Below, piece by piece: positions 42,946-52,408 of a stretch of DNA of 64,000 bases (position 1 is the stretch's first letter; each line of letters begins with the position of its first letter). The stretch is from Bacillus sp. NTK071. Its GTDB lineage: Bacteria > Bacillota > Bacilli > Bacillales > Guptibacillaceae. A program made the position numbers and the translations under genes. The notes under the pieces are model-generated. The model saw only the letters and a list, made by a program, of their open reading frames with translations, made no database searches and was not told where the DNA came from. The stretch lies in assembly GCF_017303315.1 (NCBI RefSeq), contig NZ_JAFKOI010000004.1, forward strand, positions 62,001-126,000, read 5' to 3'.

Positions 42946-43257
42946 CTAATCATCATCTCCGCTGCCACCATTTTCATCCTGTCCATCTACTTCGTCACCC
43001 CAGCGCTCTTCCGGCTCTTCCTCACGATTTCGCCGTTCCTTTTCTTCTTCATCAAATTCTCCTGTTTCATATCGCTCATCGTATCCGTCATCGTCATAAA
43101 AATCATCATCCAACTTAGATGACTTCACGCTTGTTGAAGCATGGGTTGCAGTAGCTCCACCCGAAACGGCTTTTAACTTAGATCGACGTGATAGACTCCT
43201 GAACACAAAAAATCCACCAATCATGAAGATGAATGCAAATTCAACTGGAGTAAACAA
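42946..43257 (-). CDS. membrane-anchored acidic protein
   Basis: This encodes 103 residues: a short hydrophobic N-terminus (FAFIFMIGGFFVFRSL), a basic turn, then a very acidic tail (DDDFYDDDGYDERYETGEFD). The TTG at 43257 has no ribosome binding site. The same frame is open for about 17 codons upstream as hydrophobic sequence (IYWILYGIILLALLLF) behind a GAGGGGG near 43306. The true start is therefore probably upstream at a non-standard or altered codon. The acidic tail may bind cations or partner proteins. Confidence 0.5.
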   Translation of the reverse strand: MFTPVEFAFIFMIGGFFVFRSLSRRSKLKAVSGGATATHASTSVKSSKLDDDFYDDDGYDERYETGEFDEEEKERRNREEEPEERWGDEVDGQDENGGSGDDD

Positions 43258-43516
43258 CAGTAACGCTAGCAGGATAATACCATACAGAATCCAATAAATT
43301 GTCCCCAGCCCCCTCGAAGAACAGTAGTTTGATGCAATAGCTGATGCAACAAGTGCTTGGCATACCTGGACCCATACACATTAAGAAGGACATGTTTTAC
43401 AAATTTATCTTATTCCTCTGAACGTGAATCCATGCCTACTGGTGTTCGGTTTTGTATTAGATGCTGTTGATATACTATCTATAAAAGCTTCTTGATGTTG
43501 ATGATTTCTATCTTTA

Positions 43517-44152
43517 CTATCCATTAATCTTAACAATATCACCTATCATTTGGATGTCTTCACCTTCTACAATGATTCCATCCCCATCATTTCCAGCATA
43601 AACAGTTGTTCCAGTCGTTTTTGCGTAATGATAGACATCCCTCTTGAAAACATCACCCCACCGATTATAATGAGGCAGAAATTCAAAGTCCACTAAATTT
43701 AGTGTGTCTACTTCATCATCAGATTCTCCTGTAAACAACTCAAATAGTTTAGAAGACTTTCCTAGTTGAACTGCTCCACCACTAACGCCTACAATTATTC
43801 CTCCATGATTAAAATAATCACATAGCACTTTTTCCATATTACGATGCTTAATCGCCTTCTTAAATTGAATTGGATTCCCTGCAGAAAGATGAATCATATC
43901 ACATTCAAGCAATTCCAATATTTTCGAAGGATTGAATTCACTATATAGGTCAAAAAACATCATGTTTTGTATCCCGTATTCACGATAATAGTTTGCTTTG
44001 ATGTTGTAATACGCCTTTTCTTTGTCCTCCGTGGAAGGAACGTAACCTATCTTAATCCTATTCGTTTCATTATTCGCAAAGAGTATATGATCCATTCTTT
44101 TATTACCAGGAGACTCAACTATTTGGTCACTATAAAAGAATAACTTCCCCAT
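43517..44152 (-). CDS. peptidase E-like protein (S51 family)
   Basis: This encodes 211 residues. ATG 44152 has GAGGTG six bases upstream; a GTG at 44161 sits inside that site. The nucleophile elbow is GVSGGAVQLG (Ser124), with HLSAGNPIQF (~88-97) and LPHYNRWG (His161) completing the S51 site. Family enzymes cleave Asp-X dipeptides or act on cyanophycin. It is cytoplasmic with no signal. The usual GGN before the elbow is AGN here. Confidence 0.8.
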   Translation of the reverse strand: MGKLFFYSDQIVESPGNKRMDHILFANNETNRIKIGYVPSTEDKEKAYYNIKANYYREYGIQNMMFFDLYSEFNPSKILELLECDMIHLSAGNPIQFKKAIKHRNMEKVLCDYFNHGGIIVGVSGGAVQLGKSSKLFELFTGESDDEVDTLNLVDFEFLPHYNRWGDVFKRDVYHYAKTTGTTVYAGNDGDGIIVEGEDIQMIGDIVKING

Positions 44153-44322
44153 CCCGAGCACCTCACTTGTTTCAACTCGTTTTTTTAGAATATCTTCAAA
44201 GTAAATATTACCACGATTTTCCTAATAATATTGACAATTTAGGAAATGAAAAAAGCAGTTCAATTAAGGGTACACTTTGAATTCTTGTACTCCAAAATTG
44301 AACTACTTCATTTTAAAGAAAA

Positions 44323-44925
44323 CTATTCAGCAATCACACCACACGCAATGCGATCCCCCGCATCACCAGACGGTTGTGAGCTGTTATCATCTTCGCCAGC
44401 ATGGATGACAAGGGCTGTTCCAGATTCTTTTAGCAACGAGTTGTCTTTCCCTTTTTCAAGCGTTACTTTCTCATTCATGATTTCCTTTTGAACCGTTCCG
44501 TCTGCGCTCACTTCAAGGTTCTCCATGTCACCTGCATGTGGACCATCCTCTGACATCGTTCCGTGACTCGCATCGGAAGGGTTAAAGTGTCCCCCTGCTG
44601 ACTTGAAGTCAGGCGCTTCACATGATCCGGTTTCGTGAATATGAAACCCGTGCGTTCCTTCTGGTAGATTAGTAACGTCAAGTTGAATCATTGTGCCACT
44701 ATCCTGTTGCATCAGTTCAGCCGTTCCAACCTCTTCTCCATCCTGGTTCATCATATTAACTGTAATTGTTTCAGACGTTTCCTCACCTTGTTGCTTTTCC
44801 TCACCGTTATTCGTTGTACCGTTATTCTCTGATCCTGATGAGCCTTCCTCATTTGAAGTAGTGCCGCAAGCCGTAAGTACAAGAAAAACCGATAAAAATG
44901 CAAAAAGAATCGTCCATCGTTTCAT
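44323..44925 (-). CDS. sodC: Cu/Zn superoxide dismutase-like lipoprotein
   Basis: This encodes 200 residues. The signal peptide ends LVLTAC (lipobox), followed by a Ser/Asn/Glu linker to ~residue 50. The SodC fold has copper ligands in GFHIHETGSC (~92-101), GHFNPSDASHG (~112-122) and GPHAGDMEN (~127-135), the last His in VIHAGEDDNSSQPSGDAGDR, and closing GVIAE. The Cys pair (GSCEAP and IACGV) is present. It should sit on the outer membrane face. Bacillus relatives such as YojM are sometimes inactive, but the metal ligands look intact here. Confidence 0.87.
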   Translation of the reverse strand: MKRWTILFAFLSVFLVLTACGTTSNEEGSSGSENNGTTNNGEEKQQGEETSETITVNMMNQDGEEVGTAELMQQDSGTMIQLDVTNLPEGTHGFHIHETGSCEAPDFKSAGGHFNPSDASHGTMSEDGPHAGDMENLEVSADGTVQKEIMNEKVTLEKGKDNSLLKESGTALVIHAGEDDNSSQPSGDAGDRIACGVIAE

Positions 44926-45103
44926 ATTCGTAACCCCTTCCTACATGTATTCATATACAAGTTAACACAGGAGTTCATTGTTTAAACTTAAATAATGGAT
45001 ATTCTATCCATCTACCTATGATCCCCTTTTCGAATCGAGGCTTTAGTCGTATGGAAATAGAGGACAATTTGAAACGATCTAGTGAAAAAGAAGGAACGAA
45101 TGA

Positions 45104-45316
45104 TTATAAAAGATTCATCCAATAATTCATGACTTCTCTTCCCGGTATATCAAATCGTTCCTTTCCATTCAGAAAAAACTCATCTCCACAATCATCAGCT
45201 GTGATTTGAATCATCTCGTAACTCACTTCTTGTCCATTTTCATTGGTGAAATTTCCTGTCCGTTCAGGATGAATACACTTTTGTTTGATTGGCGTTCGTT
45301 CTCCTTGGTCATTCAT
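45104..45316 (-). CDS. 3' part of an interrupted DUF6843-like membrane protein gene
   Basis: This 70-codon frame is in the same frame as the gene at 45344-46000, separated by a TAA and nine sense codons (GLVNNSYSY). It lacks its own ribosome binding site. It contains SYMNDQGERTPIK-like sequence and a conserved-looking CIHPERTGNFTNENGQ, and is best read as the missing C-terminus of that protein. Confidence 0.5.
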   Translation of the reverse strand: MNDQGERTPIKQKCIHPERTGNFTNENGQEVSYEMIQITADDCGDEFFLNGKERFDIPGREVMNYWMNLL

Positions 45317-45343
45317 ATAGGAATAAGAATTGTTAACAAGACC

Positions 45344-46000
45344 TTACACCCTCTCCTTCGTGGAGGTTAGGGTAATTCCGTAATCATACAACTCCATTCC
45401 TTCAAGCGCTGGGAATTGTTTCTTCACGACTGGAATAATCGTTTGATCATCCTTCTTTGTTAATGACGGTTTACCAGGAAGATTATAAAACGTAATAATT
45501 GTACCTTCATAGCCTTCAGGGATTAAGTATGTATTATTCATTTCTACTTCGTTCCTGCTCTCCACTTGCATGAGTTGCCATGCACCAACAGCAACTAAGA
45601 TAACTAAGGAGCATTGAATGAGGAACAGTTTAAGATGCCATTCATGGTTCTTACGATGTAGCCATTCATCAACTATAAAAAAGAGGATGGCTGCACAGAG
45701 TGCGAAAAATCCAAGCCAACCAATCACTAGACTTGTGAGCGCACCAAACGCGATATGAATAAAGCCAGCCGTGAGAAACCTCACCCTCATTACCTTCTGA
45801 GATACATAATCGGATAGAATGGACACGAGAAGTCCGTAAGTGAAATTGCCTAACCCTCCATACACGATCACAGTTGGGATCGCTACAACTGTATCCGTTA
45901 CATCTTCGCTACTGATACCAGCCCATATACCGTATAGCGTACCAAGTAGTAGTGTCGATAATAAGGCAGCTAGCAATTTCTTTCTAGTAGATATCTTCAT
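45344..46000 (-). CDS. membrane protein with DUF6843-like C-terminus, cut by an in-frame stop
   Basis: This encodes 218 residues with five hydrophobic segments to ~residue 150. An extracytoplasmic part starts NNTYLIPEGYEGTIITFYNL, the opening motif I associate with DUF6843 proteins. The TAA at 45344 is followed in frame by codons that continue the domain to 45104, so the native protein was about 298 residues. GAGGGAG lies upstream of the ATG. Its function is unknown. Confidence 0.62.
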   Translation of the reverse strand: MKISTRKKLLAALLSTLLLGTLYGIWAGISSEDVTDTVVAIPTVIVYGGLGNFTYGLLVSILSDYVSQKVMRVRFLTAGFIHIAFGALTSLVIGWLGFFALCAAILFFIVDEWLHRKNHEWHLKLFLIQCSLVILVAVGAWQLMQVESRNEVEMNNTYLIPEGYEGTIITFYNLPGKPSLTKKDDQTIIPVVKKQFPALEGMELYDYGITLTSTKERV

Positions 46001-46227
46001 AGATCTCCCTCATTTTAAGAAACCATATGTTTGTGATTGTTTTCACATATAGTTTATCACAATGAACACTTCATCGTAAGCATCTCCATTAAGGTGCTTC
46101 CTGTGATTTATGCTAACCGTTTGTGCTAAACTAACTTAAATTGAATGCAACATATAAATAGAAAGCCATTAATACCTATAAAGGTTTTTCTAATTAAACT
46201 GTTAAACGAAATAAAGGTGCTGTTTTT

Positions 46228-47295
46228 ATGACAAAAGTAATATTAATTCTAGTCGCATTTGGAACGGGATTCCTATTTGATCTAATAAACATCCCTGCTG
46301 GCTGGTTGTTAGGGGCTATGCTTGTCGGTGTTTTCTATCGCCTAGTAATTAATGATATCGCGTACCCTAACCTCTTATTCGACCTTTCTCTTGCCGTAAT
46401 TGGCGTAAGCATAGGCATTAGTATTAAAATTTCGATGTTTAAAGAGGTCGTGAACTATTTGCTTCCACTTGCTGTATCCATGATCATCCTTTTAGTCGCG
46501 AGCTGGATCCTCGGTAAAATTCTTTATCGCTATTCGAATCTAGATGGCAAAACGGCTTTATTCTGCTGTCTACCTGCAGGCGCTTCTGTCATGATGGCGT
46601 TAAGTAAGGAGTATAAAGCGAATCTCGGAATTGTCGCAGCCTTTCAAACAGTGCGCATCATGATGCTCGTCGCAACCATTCCAATCGTTGCTGGGCTAAT
46701 GTCCTCCTTTCTTTCCACAAAGGAAGTAGAATCAAGCTCGTTAGGAAAAGCGGCAGACAATGCTTTGCCTATGTGGCTCGCGGTGATCAGTTATTTGTTC
46801 CTAATTGTTCTCACACTCATTGTAGCTAAGAAGTGGCGCATTCCAATTGCTCCATTTCTCTATGCAATCTTGCTTTCGTTTCTCTTTCATGTATTCGTCC
46901 AGCCTCTTCCTCCCATGCCGAATCTTGGAGTTGGATTAGGAATGGCGATGCTTGGTGTGATTATCGGAGTGCGTTTTGATCGCAAGTCATTAGCTGATAT
47001 TAAGCAAATTGGATGGACAAGCGTTGCTATTCTGCTTGCGTTTTTCTTCTTAACGTTTGTTGTAACATTTGTGTTCTACCTGATGACACCCCTAGATTTC
47101 ACCACAAGTCTACTTGCCATTGTACCTGCAGGAGCACCGCAGATGGCCTCTGTTGCCGCCTCGCTTCAGCTTGACGCAAGTGTTGTTGCTGCGATGCAAG
47201 TGATTCGCTTGCTCGTTCTTATTCTAATTATCCCAGCTCTTGTTCCTTTTCTCGTATCGAAGGATGACAATGAAGCAACTGAAAATCAATCATAA
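46228..47295 (+). CDS. AbrB-family membrane protein (PF05145, putative transporter)
   Basis: This encodes a 355-residue polytopic protein with about ten membrane segments in two repeats. Each repeat opens with a glycine motif: IPAGWLLGAMLVG (~22-35) and VGLGMAMLGVIIGVRF (~232-248). Each also has a proline/alanine signature (CCLPAGASVMMALS ~115; AIVPAGAPQMASVAASL ~293). Despite the AbrB family name it is not a DNA-binding regulator. The substrate is unknown. AAAGGTG precedes the ATG. Confidence 0.82.
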   Translation: MTKVILILVAFGTGFLFDLINIPAGWLLGAMLVGVFYRLVINDIAYPNLLFDLSLAVIGVSIGISIKISMFKEVVNYLLPLAVSMIILLVASWILGKILYRYSNLDGKTALFCCLPAGASVMMALSKEYKANLGIVAAFQTVRIMMLVATIPIVAGLMSSFLSTKEVESSSLGKAADNALPMWLAVISYLFLIVLTLIVAKKWRIPIAPFLYAILLSFLFHVFVQPLPPMPNLGVGLGMAMLGVIIGVRFDRKSLADIKQIGWTSVAILLAFFFLTFVVTFVFYLMTPLDFTTSLLAIVPAGAPQMASVAASLQLDASVVAAMQVIRLLVLILIIPALVPFLVSKDDNEATENQS

Positions 47296-47297
47296 GA

Positions 47298-47347
47298 AAA
47301 AGCATGCGCTCACTGGTAAGATAACTGTGAGGTGCATGCTTTTTTTC
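47298..47347. terminator. bidirectional terminator
   Basis: AAAAAGCATGC pairs with GCATGCTTTTT around an inner CTCAC/GTGAG stem, between convergent genes. Confidence 0.88.
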
Positions 47348-47352
47348 CAATC

Positions 47353-48864
47353 CTAACAAGGTTCCTTCAGTTGCTCGCATAATGAACCGTGCTCAAAGTA
47401 GTCATGAATAACATCAAGTTCAGAATACGGTACGCGTTCATCTCCAATAATCTGATAGCCACCAAATCCAATTCCAGTTAAAAGTACAACGTCTCCAGGC
47501 TCAGCTAGATCGAAGGCGTGGTGAATGGCTTCTTCTCGATGCAATTTGGAATGTATATGAGGAGAGGATGGCTTTTTGAATCCCTTGAGAACATCATTTA
47601 CAACTTCCTGCCGATTCGTAAATCCAGGCTGATCCACACTAACGACGATTTCATCCGCCATCCCATCAGCAACCTCCGCCATTAACGGTCGTTTATCCGG
47701 GTTCCTCAGCCCAACACCTGTAATCATCACAATCAATCTCCGGTGCGGAACGTCACGAACAGCATCAAGAACATGGGATAAAGCATCAGGTGTATGAGCA
47801 TAGTCCATTACAATTTGAAATGGCGCTTCATGATCCACAATCTCAAATCGTCCCTCTGGGCTTTTAATTGTCCAAACAACGGCTAAGATGTCGGAAAGCG
47901 CATAGCCCATTTGATAACATGTTGCGATCGCAGCAAGAAGGTTGGAAACATTATATTCACCAACGATTGGGGCATTAACGCGGAACTCCTGTTCAAACGC
48001 ATTGAGAGTAAAAGATGTACCGTTGATTGACGTTTGAATGTGGTCGGCTCTGAGATCAGCACTGTTCGATAATCCATACGTTACTACTGAACCAGTGCAT
48101 CTTTCAATGATGTCACCTGACATGATTGGATCATCTAAATTAACCACTGCGCATCTCGATTGATCAAATAGTTTCAACTTCGCTTCTTTATACGCTTCCA
48201 TTGTGCCATGGAATTCTAAATGTTCTGGAGTAAGGTTCGTGTGGACAGCAACATCAAAGTTAATACTTGCTAATCGTTTCTGTTCAATTGCAATGGACGT
48301 TGATTCAATAACAGCTGCCTTCATTTGGCTTTCTCGAAAGTATTCAAGAACGCGGTGAATATCCGGGGCTTCGGGTGTCGTAGGTACCGTTTGCTTGAAG
48401 GTCGTTTTCTTCTTGTCATCCCAAATGCCAGCCGTTCCAATACAGCCTGTTCGTAACGAAAGACTATTCAAGAGCGAATACGTAAAGGACGACACGGTCG
48501 TTTTGCCATTTGTGCCTGTTACACCAATCGTATACAAATCATCGGCGGGCGAACCGTACACAATAGAAGCTAACTCGGCTAATGCCAGTCTGCTATCATC
48601 CACACGAATAAAACTAACGGAGGGATAGGCCTTAGCGTAGGTCTCAAGTTCATTGCGTTTCGTACCAACGATTGTACATGCACCTTTCTCTATTGCAGTC
48701 TCTATATAAAGGTGTCCATCCTGTTTCTCACCAATGATTGCGACAAAAGCTGCATTCTTTTCTGCATCACGCGAATCGTAAACGACCGAGGAAATCACCT
48801 GTTGGGAAGGGCCGAAGAAAGTTCCACTTACAAGATTCTCAAGAAGATATGTTTGACTGTTCAT
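47353..48864 (-). CDS. MurE-like Mur ligase with altered specificity motif
   Basis: This encodes 503 residues laid out like UDP-MurNAc-tripeptide synthetase: domain 1 (~1-110), ATP loop GVTGTNGKTT (114-123), TVPTTPEAPDI (~165), HTNLTPEHLEFHG (~218-230), EAKLKLF with the carbamylated Lys, and DYAHTPDAL (~345). In canonical DAP-adding MurE the last domain carries DNPR. Here the equivalent stretch reads VSVDQPGFTNRQE (~408-420), so the meso-DAP recognition motif is missing. It stands alone, outside a dcw cluster, so it is probably a paralogue adding a different amino acid or acting on another substrate. Confidence 0.8.
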   Translation of the reverse strand: MNSQTYLLENLVSGTFFGPSQQVISSVVYDSRDAEKNAAFVAIIGEKQDGHLYIETAIEKGACTIVGTKRNELETYAKAYPSVSFIRVDDSRLALAELASIVYGSPADDLYTIGVTGTNGKTTVSSFTYSLLNSLSLRTGCIGTAGIWDDKKKTTFKQTVPTTPEAPDIHRVLEYFRESQMKAAVIESTSIAIEQKRLASINFDVAVHTNLTPEHLEFHGTMEAYKEAKLKLFDQSRCAVVNLDDPIMSGDIIERCTGSVVTYGLSNSADLRADHIQTSINGTSFTLNAFEQEFRVNAPIVGEYNVSNLLAAIATCYQMGYALSDILAVVWTIKSPEGRFEIVDHEAPFQIVMDYAHTPDALSHVLDAVRDVPHRRLIVMITGVGLRNPDKRPLMAEVADGMADEIVVSVDQPGFTNRQEVVNDVLKGFKKPSSPHIHSKLHREEAIHHAFDLAEPGDVVLLTGIGFGGYQIIGDERVPYSELDVIHDYFEHGSLCEQLKEPC

Positions 48865-49061
48865 TTAACCATCCTTTTTAACTAAATAACGCTTTATCAA
48901 AATAAAGCACTTTCTCTTCTCTCTAAATTCCCATGGGGTCAAAGGGATAAACATTTAGAGAGCATTGGATAGGTTATGGACTGTTTTTTTTTGAATAAGA
49001 CTTAGAGAGGTTCACTAAACATGCCTCATTCGCTAGATACTCCTACGAAAACCTTGGGCCC

Positions 49062-49841
49062 TTACGTTTCAAATACATCAAGTAATTCTACCGTATACTC
49101 ATTTCGATCAGAAGCAAAAAGATCACGCTTTTGAAAGGAATCAAGTATCTCTCCTTTTTTCATAACCATAATAGCATCACTCATAAAACTTACTGCAGAA
49201 AGATCATGAGAAATAAATAAATAGGATAACCCATGATACTCTTGTAGATCTTTTAAAAGATTTAATAGTGACGCTTGTACAGAAACATCCAAGCTAGCAG
49301 TTGGTTCATCCAAGAGAAGCAAAGATGGGTTTGTATTGATTGCCCGGGCTATATTAACTCGTTGGTTCATCCCCCCGCTTAATTCATGTGGATAAGTATC
49401 GAGAACTTTTATAGGAAGTTTAACCATTTCTAGTAATTCCAAAGCGCGCTGCCTTCTTCTTCTCGACTTCTGGAACGATCGACCTATACCATGAATTACA
49501 TCATACGGCTCCATGAGAGAGTCTATTATTTTCAATCTAGGATTCAGCGCTGCTGCTGGATGTTGAAAGACAGCCTGCATCTTTTGACGTGCGTTTTGTA
49601 ATGATTTCCCTCTCAGATGATGAAGAGGATCCGAGTTGAATAGCACCTCCCCACTGTCAACGCGATCCACTTGCAGTAAACAACGGACTAGCGTACTTTT
49701 ACCACTGCCACTCTCCCCAACTAGGCCCAGACACTCTCCTTTTCTAATAGAGAATGAAACGTTTTTTAAAGCATGCTGATTAGATACATACCTTTTGGAT
49801 AATTGATTTGCAATAAGAATTTCGTGTTCCTCATTCCTCAT
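49062..49841 (-). CDS. cntF: metallophore ABC transporter ATPase, CntF-like
   Basis: This encodes 259 residues of the OppF/DppF type: Walker A GLVGESGSGKSTLVR (~36-50), signature LSGGMNQRVNIARA (~154) and Walker B LLLLDEPTASLD (~173-185). It is the last gene of the opine metallophore operon. Its start overlaps the end of cntD by 11 bp and GGAGG lies just before. It energises uptake of the metal-opine complex together with CntD. A nickel or peptide importer ATPase would look the same; the context decides. Confidence 0.82.
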   Translation of the reverse strand: MRNEEHEILIANQLSKRYVSNQHALKNVSFSIRKGECLGLVGESGSGKSTLVRCLLQVDRVDSGEVLFNSDPLHHLRGKSLQNARQKMQAVFQHPAAALNPRLKIIDSLMEPYDVIHGIGRSFQKSRRRRQRALELLEMVKLPIKVLDTYPHELSGGMNQRVNIARAINTNPSLLLLDEPTASLDVSVQASLLNLLKDLQEYHGLSYLFISHDLSAVSFMSDAIMVMKKGEILDSFQKRDLFASDRNEYTVELLDVFET

Positions 49842-50640
49842 GATGATCCTCCATACCTACACACAAACGAGCACGAGTATCGAGAAGCTTCGGAATTGCT
49901 TTTAAAAGCATTTTTGTATAAGGATGTTGAGGATCTTCAAGCACCTCGTTTTTCTTACCTGTTTCTACTATACGTCCTTTTTCCATTACGCCAATCTTTG
50001 TGGCATATTTCTTCACAAGTCTTAAATCATGAGTAATGAAGAGAACCGCACAATTTGCTTCAGATGTTAGCTTGAGTATGAGCTGCAATATGTGATGTGC
50101 CGTTATACTATCTAAAGCAGTTGTTGGTTCATCCGCGATTAATAAGGAGGGATTGAGCATCATCGCAGAAGCGATTGCTGCTCTCTGAAGTTGCCCTCCA
50201 CTTAATTGACATGGATAGCTACTATAAATCATTTCTTCTAGTTTCACACTTTGCAAAGCATCGAGTGCTTTGCGCTTCCTTTCAGTTCGTAACAACTGTG
50301 TATGCGTCCGAAGAACTTCATCCATTTGCTTTCCTATTCTAAGAAACGGCGTAAAAGCACCAGTATAGTCCTGAAAGATATAGGCAATGTCGTTCCCAAG
50401 GAGAAGAGATTTCTCGCGTTTCTTCATATAAAGAAGATCATGTTTTTTGAAATAGATTTCTCCATAATCAACTTGCAGATTACCTGGCAGCAAACCACCG
50501 ATCGCTGAAGCCGTTATACTTTTGCCACTTCCGCTCTCGCCTACGAGTGCATACCAATCCCCTCGGAATAATTGCAACGATACATTTTGTACAATTCGTT
50601 CATCTTCTGTTTTGATTGTAAGGTTGTTCATTCGGAGCAT
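49831..50640 (-). CDS. cntD: metallophore ABC transporter ATPase, CntD-like
   Basis: This encodes 269 residues from ATG 50640, which overlaps the cntC stop (TAATG) and has AGGAGG six bases upstream. A longer frame to 50796 only reflects the overlap with cntC. Walker A is ALVGESGSGKSITASA (~32), the signature LSGGQLQRAAIASAM (~145) and Walker B LLIADEPTTALD (~165). The C-terminus has the OppD-type QHPYTKMLLKAIPKL. It forms a heterodimer with CntF. Confidence 0.84.
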   Translation of the reverse strand: MLRMNNLTIKTEDERIVQNVSLQLFRGDWYALVGESGSGKSITASAIGGLLPGNLQVDYGEIYFKKHDLLYMKKREKSLLLGNDIAYIFQDYTGAFTPFLRIGKQMDEVLRTHTQLLRTERKRKALDALQSVKLEEMIYSSYPCQLSGGQLQRAAIASAMMLNPSLLIADEPTTALDSITAHHILQLILKLTSEANCAVLFITHDLRLVKKYATKIGVMEKGRIVETGKKNEVLEDPQHPYTKMLLKAIPKLLDTRARLCVGMEDHHEE

Positions 50641-51470
50641 TAGGAACCTCCTATTTTTACATCGTAAGAATCTCTCAACCGATCCCCTAGAAGATTGGAA
50701 ATCAATACAACGAATACGATTGCTAATCCTGGAACGACCATAAGATGTGGGGCGGTATGGAAGTAAGCTCTTCCATCGTTCAGCATCGCCCCCCATTCAG
50801 GTGATGGAGGCTGAGCTCCTAGTCCTATGTAAGAGAGAGAGGCAATCATTAGAATTACTTTTCCAATATCAAGTGTACCAAGCACCATCACGTGACCGAT
50901 AACATATGGCAACAAGTGCTTCGTCATGATTCTAAATTTGGATACCCCATTCAACTCCGCAACGATTATGTACGTTTTTTCTTTCTCATTTATTACTGTA
51001 CTGCGGACTAGTCTTGCATAACTTGTCCACTTTACTGTTGCAATTGCAATAATCAAATTCATTAGTCCAGGACCAAGAAGCCCGCTTAATACAATCGCTA
51101 CAATAAAATCCGGGAAGGCCATAAAAGCATCTGTCATCCGCATAAAAAAACGATCAATGATTCCGCCTGCAAATCCAGATAAAAGACCAATTGGAATGCC
51201 AATGAGAAGCACGATTAACATGATAAGAAAACTCACACCAACCGTCGTTTGCGCACCTTCTAGTAATCTTGATAATAAGTCTCGGCCAAGATGATCAGTG
51301 CCCAAAAGATGGGAACCGTTCATAGGCAGCAACCGATTCACTGGATCCACTTGAATGGAATCATATGGAGCTAAAAATGGTGCTAGCAATAGAAGAGTGA
51401 CAAAAAGACAGATTGAAACAACCGTTTCCCTTCTCCTTCTTCTGTCATCCTTTTTCCCTAATGCCTTCAT
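50640..51470 (-). CDS. cntC: metallophore ABC transporter permease, CntC-like
   Basis: This encodes 276 residues of the DppC/NikC type: an N-terminal helix after a basic leader (GKKDDRRRRRETV), GTDHLGRDLLSRLLEGAQTT (~55-75) and the ATPase-contact loop ELNGVSKFRIMTKHLLPYVI (~175-195). It overlaps both neighbours by a few bases, so translation is coupled through the operon. Confidence 0.83.
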   Translation of the reverse strand: MKALGKKDDRRRRRETVVSICLFVTLLLLAPFLAPYDSIQVDPVNRLLPMNGSHLLGTDHLGRDLLSRLLEGAQTTVGVSFLIMLIVLLIGIPIGLLSGFAGGIIDRFFMRMTDAFMAFPDFIVAIVLSGLLGPGLMNLIIAIATVKWTSYARLVRSTVINEKEKTYIIVAELNGVSKFRIMTKHLLPYVIGHVMVLGTLDIGKVILMIASLSYIGLGAQPPSPEWGAMLNDGRAYFHTAPHLMVVPGLAIVFVVLISNLLGDRLRDSYDVKIGGS

Positions 51471-52408
51471 CTACGCCTCACCTCTTTCAAGCGAATTTCT
51501 GGATTAATCAAATGATAGGAAGCATCTACACCTAGATTAATGAGCATAATGAGAATCCCCATTAAAAAGATATATCCTTGAATTATCGGGTAATCGCGAT
51601 TTAAAATGGCATCTACTACAAGCTTGCCCACACCTGGATAAGCAAAAAGCACTTCAATAATAACCGTCCCGCCAAGAAGGCTGCCCAGACTAACGCCAAA
51701 AATCGTAATAACCGGCAGCAAACTATGCCTAAATGCATGGTGAATAAACACACGCTTAGACGGTAGCCCCCTTGCTTTTGCTGAGCGTATAAAATCCTGT
51801 CCGAAGCTATCAAGTAAACTCGAACGAAGGATCCTCACATAGACGGCGGCCATTGCAAGCCCTAGTGTTAATGAAGGAAGGAGCATATGTTTCCAGGTCC
51901 CCATTCCCATTGAAGGCAGTATTCCAAATTCAACTGCGAATAGTTGAATAAAAAGTAATCCAAGCCAAAAGCTTGGAACGGAAGCACCAATTAGCGCAAA
52001 CACGCGACTAAACTGATCAATCCATTTGTTACGATAGATTGCAGCAAAACTCCCAAGAGGAACTGCAATTACTAACATGAAGAACAGTGACAGAAAGGTT
52101 AGATTGAGAGTCGCTGGTAATCTTGAAAGTAGTTCTTCCATAACAGGTTGTTGTGTTGTATAGGAATGACCGAAATCCAGTTGAAAGAACCTCCCCATCC
52201 ATGTAAGATATTGCAGATAGATCGGCTTATGAAATCCCAGTTCTTCCCGCATCTGTTCGATTTGCTCTTCAGTAACAGCTAGTTCATCCGCTTTCAACAT
52301 TTGCATGACTGGATCGCCTGGAGCGAGCTTAATAAATGTGAAACTGAGAAATGAAAGAATGAGCAAGAACAGAACAAGTTCAAGTAATCGTCTCACTACC
52401 ATCATCAT
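51467..52408 (-). CDS. cntB: metallophore ABC transporter permease, CntB-like
   Basis: This encodes 313 residues of the DppB/NikB type with six membrane segments: FIKLAPGDPVMQML near residue 27, a FGHSYTTQQPVMEELLSRLP region (~75-95), and the loop SAKARGLPSKRVFIHHAFRH (~200-220). Its start overlaps the cntA stop and its stop overlaps the cntC start by four bases each. Confidence 0.83.
   Translation of the reverse strand: MMMVVRRLLELVLFLLILSFLSFTFIKLAPGDPVMQMLKADELAVTEEQIEQMREELGFHKPIYLQYLTWMGRFFQLDFGHSYTTQQPVMEELLSRLPATLNLTFLSLFFMLVIAVPLGSFAAIYRNKWIDQFSRVFALIGASVPSFWLGLLFIQLFAVEFGILPSMGMGTWKHMLLPSLTLGLAMAAVYVRILRSSLLDSFGQDFIRSAKARGLPSKRVFIHHAFRHSLLPVITIFGVSLGSLLGGTVIIEVLFAYPGVGKLVVDAILNRDYPIIQGYIFLMGILIMLINLGVDASYHLINPEIRLKEVRRR

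Noticed and set aside
50640-50796. A longer N-terminus for the CntD-like ATPase
   Set aside because: The extra 52 codons overlap cntC in another frame. AGGAGG and the TAATG overlap fix the start at 50640.
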